This document shows positions 14,391-49,081 of a stretch of DNA of 64,000 bases, piece after piece. A model generated the notes under the pieces. The model did not search any database and was not told where the DNA came from. It saw nothing but the letters and a program-made list of their open reading frames with translations. This stretch comes from Struthio camelus. Taxonomy: Eukaryota; Chordata; Aves; Struthioniformes; Struthionidae. The stretch spans positions 66,730,911 through 66,794,910 of the forward strand of contig NC_090942.1 in the NCBI RefSeq assembly GCF_040807025.1, in the 5' to 3' direction. The stretch's first letter is position 1; every line of letters begins with the position of its first letter. Made by a program: the position numbers and the translations under genes.

Positions 14391-16255
14391 TTTCAGGCAC
14401 AGATGCTGTTGCTCTGGCCTGGAGTAAGAGCAGGCAAATGCAGCATGCCTCTTGAACAAGGCAGGTGGCTGGCTGTAGGACAGCCTTTCTGGTTCAGAGG
14501 AGCTTGTCCCCTCTCCCAGATTTGGTTTTCAAATAGAGCCAAGACAAATTTAAAAGATATCTTGTTTGACAGAAGTTTTGCAAGGGGCTCTCACAGAGTC
14601 TGAGGTGTCAAGGCAAAGTGGACCCCACCTTGGGTTTGGCAAAAGCTCTTCAAAGCCCGAACTCTACTGACACCATGAGCTTCCATTTCCAGTGAAAAAG
14701 GGATTATTTTTCTTGTAAGACCTAGCAAACTATTGACTTTGGATCTCTTATCGCCTTGTTTTCCCTATTATATTTTTAGATCATAAGTTATTCTACACAA
14801 TGAACTACTAAAAGATGACATATAGGGACAATTCTAAATCTCTGCAGTAAGCCCTGGAAAATGCGGAATTTCTACCTGCCCAGCCTTCTGGAAAATAGCC
14901 AGGTGACAAAAGTTATCTTTTCTATATGAGAGTACCGATGATGGGGAGGAATGACAGCTCCTGAGCACCACCACCAGCTCTCTGCCCTCACTGTGCGTGG
15001 ACCACAGAAAGGCAGCTGGCACCCTCCTTGTTGACTCTTCCTCAGCTCTTCTCCTGCCTGTCCCATTTCCACGTTTCTTAAAAAGATTCTGTTGGAGTAG
15101 CAGTGTATATAGACTCTTAATGACAGCATGGGCATTGGTATGGAGCACCAAATAGAAAAGCTGCTCCCTTGGAGCATAGTGATACTCCTAGGGTCACATA
15201 GATGTTAATTTTTACCCCTAACAATCTGCCAGAGGCAGAAGTTAGTCACCCCTTTCCTGTGCCTGAAAGATTTCACATGCTTTGGAGGACTCTCAGTGCC
15301 AATACCTGAGTGACCCACATGAATAAATCCTGTAGTTAGTTTTCAGCTCTAAATTTCCATGAATTGGCAAAGCATAAATATTCACCTTCAGATGACTGTG
15401 ACAGTGAGCAGCATTGCTTTACTTTAAAACTTGTATATTGACCAGCCTGCAAACTAGCTCTCAGCCTCCTGGCTTCAGCAGTATGGTATGCTTTCTCAGC
15501 AGAGACATCTTCAGGGTGAATACTTCACCATAAAACTCCTCTGCTTGATATTTTCAAAGCAATTTAGTAATGTTTAATATTCTAAACAGCGGGACTGTCT
15601 ACAGTTTCAGTCTTCATTGCACTTACAGTGGATTCAAACCTCCAGCTAAAGCAGAATTTGCCTTAAGCTAGAATTGGGCTACTATGTAATAAAATCTAGT
15701 CATTAGATGAATAGAAGGTGTGCAGTGAAGTGCCCTGAGCATGTTTGAAAGTTCTATCGCATTACTTCTTCTAGAGTGTGTGTGTGTTTTGTTTTTTTTT
15801 AAATAGGGTGATAAGACTTTGTGTGTGTATGCATCCATGGCAGGGCATTTACACTTTTTGAAGAGATGCCTCAGAGGAAACATTCCTTATTTTACACAAG
15901 CCTATTATATTTACAGCTGTATTTCCTGTAAGAAAATAGATGTTAGTGCATCTCCCACTGTCTTAATGTCAAATTGGCTCTCCAGTTGTGTGCACACAGA
16001 GCGGCAGACAAAGCTGAAACGCCTGAAAGCTGTATTGGGAGTGGAGCCTTGAACCACAGTTAGGGAGAGTTTGCACTTGAGCTCAGATAACAAAGAACCT
16101 GTTAGAGATGATCCTGTAGCCAGGCTCAGAATAAGGACACATAGAGAAATCCGGAAAAAAAGTGCTGATAATGTAACTTCAGAGCAGCACGTTGAGGGTC
16201 TTAAAAAATGAGCAGTCTGACATCACTTCATGCCCTCATATCCCTTCGACCTTTA

Positions 16256-16364
16256 CGCCCTCCCTGGGCAATGTGCTCTAGGTGACCCTGCTTGAGGAAG
16301 GGTTTTGGACTAGACGATCTCCAGAGGTCCCTTCCAACCTCAACCATTCTGTGATTCTGTGATT
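16256..16364 (+). mobile_element. CR1 LINE 3' end (truncated)
   Basis: This is a 5'-truncated CR1 retrotransposon of about 110 bases. It contains the characteristic 3' UTR words 'ctctaggtgaccctgcttga', 'ggactagacgatctccagag' and 'gtcccttccaacctcaacc', and ends in the ATTCTGTG-ATTCTGTG terminal octamer repeat. No reverse transcriptase coding sequence remains. CR1 is the dominant LINE of birds, and this tail type is part of the reason for calling the window avian. Confidence 0.95.
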
Positions 16365-17381
16365 GCCTGTCTCTGCTGTTCCGCTCAGCTATTGCCCTTC
16401 TGTTGCTCCTGGGGTGCTTGCTCCTGCATGGGAGGTGGAAGTGAAGATTAGGAAGGACATTCCTGGGATTTTTCTCCTCTCCCTTTCTAGGTGGGATGTA
16501 TGGCAAAGCAATGGCAATGACTAAGCAGTGGGATTGTGCTGCTGCACACTGCCAGGAGAGGAGCCAAGCCATCCAGCAGGGATCTTTCTGCAAAACAGTC
16601 TCGAGTCTGGTTTCAAGGGATTGGAGCTATTCTTGCCTCCTTCATCCTCTCTTATTGGCTGCTCTTTCCCAAGATGTAAACAACGAAGTGATACAGCCTC
16701 ACAGAAGGTTTCCCCTCTACCCTCCAAGCACCACTAAAAATGTGGATTTTGAGTTTTCTCATTATTTCTTGCATTTGTCAAGCCTGCAATGCACATTCTA
16801 AGCACTGCTTCTCCCTGGTCTACCTTGCTTTGAAACATCTTCTTTGCAAACCCCTCTGACATTGAACATTTTCATGCAAGGGTAGCTAGGCTGATGTACT
16901 TAGGATAACAAAGCCATCTATATCCACTGTGTTGGCTTGCCAGAGTTCTTGCACCAAGGTGGTTTATAAAACTAGAACGTAACTCTTTAAACCTGACTAG
17001 TAGAAGTGTTTCTAGTAAGAGTTATACCCCAGTGTTTTTCCCTCAGCAGTTGGCAGAAGCTTAACCCTTTACTACTGTGCAGCTTGCACCTCCTCAATGC
17101 ATATATGTCTTCTCAGAATAGACCTTGCTGACTCAATCCACCTCCTCTAGAGAGCAACTCACTCCATCCTAAGTGATGTAACTCAGCTAAGTAGAAATAA
17201 TGGCTCTCTTCTAAGTAGGAATAAGGGCTCTCTCTCTTTCTCTCTCACCCTCTCCAGGGAACCTAAAAACTGATTTACTCCAGCTCCATAACTTCTGTAC
17301 AGATACATTTGAGTAAGAACAGTCCCACCTTAAGTTTTAACCTTTAGTCCCACCCTTATGGTAGCAAGAAAAGCATATAGC

Positions 17382-17403
17382 TAGAGAATTAATTAATTCT
17401 CTA
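17382..17403. repeat. Perfect 22-bp palindrome and short AATTCTCTACCT repeats
   Basis: An 11-base arm beginning TAGAGAATTAA is followed directly by its exact reverse complement, with no spacer. Just to the right, up to about 17440, the words TTAATTCTCTACCTCTAATT and close variants recur, so the palindrome lies at the edge of a small degenerate repeat cluster. Confidence 0.85.
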
Positions 17404-18745
17404 CCTCTAATTCTCTACTTAATTCTCTACCTCTAATTAGCCACCCTCTGTTTTAATTATACCTTTCGCCCTCTCCTTGGCATGTAAAGCCCTCCCTCAC
17501 ATTCATGTGCCATTCATATGGGAGTAACCTAAGGCAGTCTGACTAGGAAAATCTGTATATGTAGGAAAAGAAACGGAGTCATCTCAGGCAAGACTACCTT
17601 ATTTGACCCTCCTCCTTCCTTTACAGCTGGTGTTGCTTGAAGCTGGTACTTAGAAGAATGAAAGGGCTGTAGCGTAGGCCAGAACTTGGCAGACAGGAGC
17701 TGAACAGGTTTCCTCCATGCATTCCTGCCAGTCCCCTTAATCCTGAGCCATAGTGCCCTCTGTCATTCCAGTTCTTGGTCTTTCCCATTAATTCTGCTGT
17801 TTATGCCTTTCTGAGCTGGAATCTCCTCTCATATATATGATTTTTACATCAGTATAAATTCACTGATGCCAGGGAATTTGTTTCTACTTTGCATTCACCT
17901 GTAGAAGAAGATAATTAGATTCAGCACAAGTTTCTAGGCACCAAATGGAGTGAGTATCCCTTGTCTCTTCATTCTGGTAAATCCTCTTTGTCCCCCTATT
18001 CTTCGTCCGTCCATTCCAACACACAGCACGCTGCTGTTATTCCAATGCTATATTTCCACAAAGCACTCTGTGGTACTCCTGAGCCCTATCCTGAGCTTCT
18101 TGTTGGAGCTGCCTCATGGACCTCACATACCTGCAGCCCCCTCCATGCTGGGGACGGGACTTCCATGGGATAAGGACTTCCAGCATCATCTTCCTGGGGA
18201 CAGTGTCAGTGCGGAGATGTTTGTCAGTAGCCTTTTTGTTTAGCATCACCTCTTAACATTCAGCCTGGCTATTGTAAATTACCCTTATGATTGTTTCGTT
18301 TTCTCCGTAGTACCACTGGAGAGAGCCAGTTAAGGATTTGGACCTCCCTGTGCTCTGCACTGGCCAAACAGAGGAAAAGGCCAGTCCTCGTCTCTTATAG
18401 CTAAAGCACTGCATTATATGTTCCTAATAAAAGAGCAATTGTATGAATCACAGTAGCAAAATGTTCTTTCAGTGCCTATGCCCCACTCCCTGTCTTAGGC
18501 GTCCAAGGGTAGCTGCACATCGTTCCAGAGGAGGCTTTCACCTTAGACACAGATTAGTCTATAGCTCCCTGTGTCACTGAGGTGTAGCCAATGACATAGC
18601 ATTCAAGTGCATTCTTTAATGAAGTTGCTTGTGACTGTTTATTGGACAAAAATAAATTCCAGCTGGCCCATACAACAAATGAAACTCAACTACAAAAATG
18701 TAGCGATATTTATTCACATAGCTGCCAGCAAACTCACATGCACCA

Positions 18746-18756
18746 TGAGTCATTCC
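18746..18756 (+). promoter_or_regulatory. Candidate composite AP-1/TEAD site upstream of FAM180A
   Basis: A consensus AP-1 site TGAGTCA (18746-18752) overlaps a TEAD/M-CAT site CATTCC (18751-18756). The pair sits about 235 bases upstream of the FAM180A start codon. Both motifs are short and could occur by chance. Co-occurrence of AP-1 and TEAD sites is a known enhancer arrangement in mesenchymal cells. Confidence 0.3.
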
Positions 18757-18885
18757 AGATGTGGATAAAAACAAAGTCTGTCTGTGAAAGTAAGTTTCCT
18801 GATCCCGAGGAGACTTGGTTTGGGAGAAGAGCTGCACATTGACTTCAGCTATACTCAGAGGAACAGACAGGTTCCTCTTTCAAAG

Positions 18886-18958
18886 GGGGAGGGGGAGAGG
18901 AAAAGTCATTTATATTCCTGAAAAGAAGAGAGGTAGGAAATAAACAGCTGGTATATAG
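18886..18958 (+). promoter_or_regulatory. FAM180A: Candidate FAM180A core promoter
   Basis: A G-rich GGGGGAGGGGGAGAGG block (about 18885-18900) is followed by two TATA-like words, TTTATAT near 18910 and TATATAG at 18952-18958. The first would place transcription start near 18940, giving a short leader before the ATG at 18986. The second would start only a few bases before the ATG and is less likely. There is no CpG island, so this would be a tissue-restricted type of promoter. Confidence 0.35.
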
Positions 18959-18985
18959 CTAGGCATACTTATTTTAAAGAGAAGG

Positions 18986-44433
<25,448 letters not shown>

Positions 44434-45335
44434 TGGAAGATTTAATACACCAGCAACCCAGCCATCTCTTCTCGTTGATAAGGGACACGTGTAGCACGTC
44501 CACCACTTTACTCTGTAAACAGTTTAATAGCCTGCTTAGTTAAAGATTATTTGTTTTCTAGCTCCCCCTCATGGAATAGATACTTTATAGATAGATACAT
44601 GGTAAACAGAGAAAAATGTTATCTTCAGTCCCTGGAATTCATTTCTGCACTGGCTGGGAGGTATGTTCTGTGACAGGGGGAAGAAAGGAGTCTGGTGTAT
44701 GCACCATATAGATATGCCCTTATGTCAACCTGTGTAATTCCTATAAACATATACATAATATACATGCATACTGATGTGCATTATGCTGAAGAATGCTGTT
44801 TTCCTAGCTGGGAAAAAAGGTGTCCAGTGGTGTCCAGTCAGAGATTGTTATAAAGAGATGAAAAGGCCCTCTGTAAAAGAAAATCAGAAATAATGGCGAA
44901 TATATTCATTCCAAATATTCTTGAAAATAAGCACTGTCTGCTTCATAGTAATTTGGCTGAGTCAGTTTTTAATCACAATAACATTTGCAGAAGACAAAGG
45001 GCATTGTGAACACCAGCAGCAAACAATTCCCTGCTTCCCAGAAGAGTTCTCCCAAACAGTGTATAATGATCCTTTCATTATTTGCACATGACTTTGCTTC
45101 TGCTCCTATTTCTTGAAAGGAAAACGGATTTGTCCTCAGCGGAGTCCAAGGGGAGACAAAGGCCCTGTTTGATTTAACAATAACACATTTTTCCTGGTTC
45201 TATCACTTGAACATAGCTCATCTAAGACTGTGCTTCAGAATTCCCCTGAGGCAAGGGAAGAAAGTAAATTAAATCATACCTGGTGCTGAATTTTGCAGCG
45301 TGGTTCATCTTTAATTGTAAAATATACTGCATCTA

Positions 45336-45366
<31 letters not shown>

Positions 45367-45380
45367 GCGTGCGCACGCAT
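45336..45380. repeat. (TG)n(CG)n alternating purine-pyrimidine tract
   Basis: About 45 bases of nearly unbroken alternating purine-pyrimidine sequence: TG repeats, then GCGCGCGC, then TG again with CGTGCGCACGC. This composition is the classic Z-DNA-prone type. Confidence 0.9.
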
Positions 45381-47454
45381 GTGAGTGCATGAACGAATCC
45401 TAAATCATTCAGTCGGGAACAATCATATCACACCACTTGCTAGAAGAAGACATTTGCCAGTCTGCGATTATGGGGGCAGAAGGGAAACTGTTGGTTTGTA
45501 GCAAAAATTGCTTGCAGAAGTAGTGGAACAGATTATTATAAATTGTGAGAAAACTATGGAAGATATGGCCTTAATGAACAGAAAAAGGGGATATATTTTG
45601 CCGGGCAGGTGACTAGCAATGAAAAATCCAAACTCTTCTAAAGCCAGTCCCCTAATTTTTGTGAATGAGTCATATAAATGCTGTTTCTCATTGCTATTAG
45701 AGGTCTTTCTACTTCCAGAGTGTGGAAGATCAGCTGAATATCTATTTCTTCCTTTCAAACCAACACTCTCTGTCTCTTTACATAATATGTTAAAGAGATA
45801 GGCCCAAATCCAATATCCCTAAGCTATAAAGGACAACTGAGGACTCCAGCCCCAGTTCTGAGCCACGTTTGCATCTTTCTGCATCGCTTGGGCAAAAGAA
45901 ACAGTAAAACCCCCCAATGTCCTTGAACAGGGATACTCCAAACCCTGGAGCTAGAACGGACAATCTGGCACCACCTGACTGCAGCAAACTGCAGGTGGTG
46001 CAAGTGGTCAGAGCGCTGGGCTTTGGCAGTCACCACTGGGCATGCGGGCCTGCAGCAGCCTCCAGGGCAGGCTGGCAAAGGCAAAGGCATAAACAGCTGG
46101 ACAAAGCGCTTGTAAAAGCAAGTGAATCGTGTGCGTCCCTAGCAGTTTCTGCATGAGTATGCATGGGTGCGATGTGTTTGCATGTATAGGTACATATGTG
46201 CAGGTGCACATTTATACCCGGAGCACTTTACTGGCCATCTTCAGTCTGGCTGACATATGGCACAGCAAACTGAAAAATTCAGCCACGAAGCTGTGAGTAA
46301 CAAACTCGTCCATCTCCTCTGCTAGCACGCACAGCTCAGCATCTGCAAAGCAGCATTGCACTACAGCCTGTGTGCTTTGAGCCTGCAGCATGAACACCGA
46401 TGATCTGTTTGTGTTTTCCTCCCACGCACCATGCTTTATTAATACAGTAACTCATGAGGAGGGGAAATGCCATTTAGCAGGTATCTCCCTTTCAGGCTTT
46501 GCTTCTTCCGCTCCCTAAAGCACCTTTTGCTGGAAGAGCCTGCAACCAGGGCAATTCATCAATCCCTTTACAGCCAGTGACTCCAAATTTGCAAGGATAA
46601 CAGGAGAGAGGATGACAGAAAGTATTCTTAGCGCTTACTGCCCAGAGAAATCCCTCCCCAGCCACCCTCCTTACCCAGCAACAAAACCGTCTAGCAGTCA
46701 GAGTTTATTCATTGGTAGGTATCGTGGGCCCCACAGAAAAGAATTACAGAAAATTTTGAACATCCTATCATTCCCTGTGGCATACTGTACCTCACAGATT
46801 GGTAATTGAAACCTTTATTTCCTCAGCAGAAAATAAAGTCTTCTTGAGTTTGTCTCCTTCCTTCCTTTACTATGTGTAATGTAAGAAAAGAGATTTCTTG
46901 GGACTTTGCTTGGACTGCCCATGTTAATTTAACAGAGATCTGTTAATGTAATAAAAAAAAATCTACATAAAATTATTTGTTTTTGCAGTGAATTGATTTC
47001 AGCAGCAGATTTGCTATTTAATGACTTGCAACATGTATAATAGGATATCTCAGTCTATGAAACTATTTGTGGCAGCAAGGATACAGGAGAGAAGGAGGCA
47101 CAATCCTTCCTTCTGACAGAGAGGAGGAGGCAATACATAAGGGTGAGAAAGCCTCCTTTCCCCAGAGAGCTGGGGTGTGAGGGAGTGCTCCGCCTCAGGG
47201 TGTTTCTCTGTGCTTAGTGCAGCTTCCCTCCCCCAGAATTGTTCGAAATACAGAGGTAGGATGTCTGCTCCCAAAGGAGGGAGAGATGAGATTGCTGGCT
47301 CTCGCTAGCTCTGTTTCATTTACCTCAAACAGAGGCAACGTTTATAGATGGTGGTTCTCTCATGGGATGAACAGCCTTTGCCTCTAAATGGCATCTTTTT
47401 TACGGTACGGATCATGTGGAAAAGGTATAACTAAACATTATTTTGTTCATGTAC

Positions 47455-47460
47455 AATAAA
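47455..47460 (+). terminator. FAM180A: Candidate FAM180A poly(A) signal
   Basis: AATAAA is followed about 15-25 bases later by a G/U-rich TTGTTGAGATTTTTT stretch, which fits a cleavage and polyadenylation site. Other candidates upstream are ATTAAA at 45268-45273 and AATAAA at 46832-46837 and 46950-46955. Which is used cannot be told from the sequence. Confidence 0.35.
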
Positions 47461-47990
47461 ATATTTTTAAACTTGTTGAGATTTTTTAAACGCTCTTTGC
47501 CAGTTCTCCAGTACTCAGTGTCGTAGCAGCATCTCAGCTCAGCCTGGGACACTGACGAGCTGAATGTGGGGACATGATAGAGAAGCTGGGCAGGTCTGGG
47601 AGCATGGGAAGCCTTAGATGTGTGGCTTTCTATGAGATGCAGGGCAAATTGATATTCACAAGTTGTGCATGCAACAGGCCAAGGGATTCAGTCCTAAATC
47701 TCCCGTATTTTCTGTCCCACAAAGAGCATTAATAACAGATGTTTTCACCTCCACTGGAAGACCAGAGTAAAAGGCCTAAAAATTTTGAATTCGAGTCTGA
47801 ATCCTGCTGTTACTGATGGCATATGCCTCAGTGCAGAGAATAGCCTTATGAATAAATAGCTTTCATGGATCAGGACAGAATGAGCATGAGAGAATAGTAG
47901 CTGCTGTCTGGAAGACAATGATTATTTATTTATCATCAGTACTGGGACCTTGACATAATAACAAATTGTTCAGTAACTAAGAAAGGGTCT

Positions 47991-48029
47991 TTTTGTATAT
48001 CTGTGTGTATATGTTTGTGTGTGTATATA
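47991..48029. repeat. TG/TA-rich tract
   Basis: An imperfect TGTGTATA-type repeat of about 40 bases in the spacer before SLC13A4. Confidence 0.75.
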
Positions 48030-48710
48030 AGAAAGAGGAGGCTACTAATTTTCTCAAATGTTCTGACTGGATTTTGGATAAGGGGTGGAGCAACTACTGG
48101 TTTCTACATTCCTCATTGGTGATTTAGAGTTGCATGAAGCTTTTTAGCAAGTTTTTATTTTGAGAACAAGTCTAATCTGTTTTGGAATTACTGCCCTGTG
48201 AATTCCAAGCTCAAAACAAAAGTAGGGTAAAGGTAGATTCAAAGTAGAAGCCAAATCTATAGTGAAGAGGCAAAGTCTAAATAGAGCAAAATATAAAGAA
48301 CAGAGGAGGTTTTAACCTTTTTTAAAAAAGAATATCTATAGGTTTGTTTGCGCACATTGAACTAGAAGTTGTTAGTATTAATCATTTTCCAGCAGAAAAG
48401 AAATCTGGATTTGAGACGTTCAGACTAGCAAACAGGAGGAAAAGCGACGTCAGAAAATACTGGAAGCAACCATAGAAATATTCAACCTGGTTTATGAAAA
48501 CAGGAATTACATTACTACAAATCAGACAATGGAAGAGAAAAATCTCCCAAAACATGGGGGTGAGAAGGCAACACAGCTACATTTGTTATTCTGAATTAAA
48601 AATAAAAATTGTTAAAAGATCACTATGCTCCAGCTTGCAAACCTCTGCATGTTATCTTGTGATAATCATTTGGATGAGCTGTTGAGCCCTACATAAACTG
48701 AATGTCTTTT

Positions 48711-48724
48711 TAATAAATAAATAG
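48711..48724 (+). promoter_or_regulatory. SLC13A4: Candidate SLC13A4 TATA-like element
   Basis: TAATAAATAAATAG would place a start near 48745, giving a leader of about 185 bases before the ATG at 48930. No CpG island is present. AT-rich words are common here, so support is weak. Confidence 0.25.
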
Positions 48725-48784
48725 TGAAAGTTCATTTTCAAAACAACAGATTGAAGAATAAAGAAAGAAGTTAAGTCATTTTGG

Positions 48785-49081
48785 GTGACTGGTTGGGGAA
48801 AGGAAACAAGAGAGAGAGAGCCCTTTCAGGGAAATCCAGGCAAAAGTGAAAGAGAACTTGGAGTGGAAGCTGGAGTATCCAACAAACTAGAGAAGAATTC
48901 CAAGAAGAAAGCAACTAAAGTAAAGGAATATGGCAATAGTGAAGGAAAAACTCAGACCCCGAAATCTTTTGCTGGTTGTTCTCATTCCACTTCTGCTGCT
49001 TCCTTTGCCACTTTTATACCCCAGCAGTGTAAGTACCTTTTCCTTTTCTTTCTTAACAAAGCCTCTGAGTGCAATAGGTAG
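48785..49081 (+). other. Upstream ORF overlapping the SLC13A4 start
   Basis: An ATG at 48785 opens a 98-codon frame that runs through the SLC13A4 start codon in a different frame and ends in intron 1. In a spliced mRNA its end would change at the exon 1-2 junction. It matters only if transcription begins upstream of 48785. The encoded peptide resembles nothing I know. Confidence 0.4.
48930..49028 (+). CDS. SLC13A4: SLC13A4 coding exon 1
   Basis: Encodes residues 1-33: a short basic N-terminus (K-E-K-L-R-P-R) and a leucine/proline-rich first membrane segment ending Y-P-S-S. The donor is GTAAGT, phase 0. Confidence 0.93.

Larger units (their letters stand above)
1..18985. other. Left intergenic region
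   Basis: I see no supportable exon in this stretch. Open frames are short and look like chance ones, without splice-site context or family resemblance. It contains simple repeats, a CpG-rich patch near 2150-2285, a 71-bp tandem duplication near 12.6 kb, one CR1 3' end near 16.3 kb, a MIR-like remnant near 14.3 kb and a perfect palindrome near 17.4 kb. In other vertebrates MTPN lies on this side of FAM180A. Part of its long 3' UTR could reach the left edge, but I cannot recognise it. The last 300 bases or so probably contain the FAM180A promoter. Confidence 0.6.
44434..48929 (+). other. FAM180A 3' UTR and spacer to SLC13A4
   Basis: The 4.5 kb between the FAM180A stop and the SLC13A4 start holds the FAM180A 3' UTR, a TG/CG alternating tract near 45.35 kb, several poly(A)-signal words and the SLC13A4 promoter region. 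No further coding exon is supported. Confidence 0.75.

Noticed and set aside
45985-46030. tRNA- or SINE A-box-like text (GTGGTGCAAGTGGTCAGAGCGCTGGG)-type region
   Set aside because: No B box, no cloverleaf complementarity and no downstream SINE body could be found.
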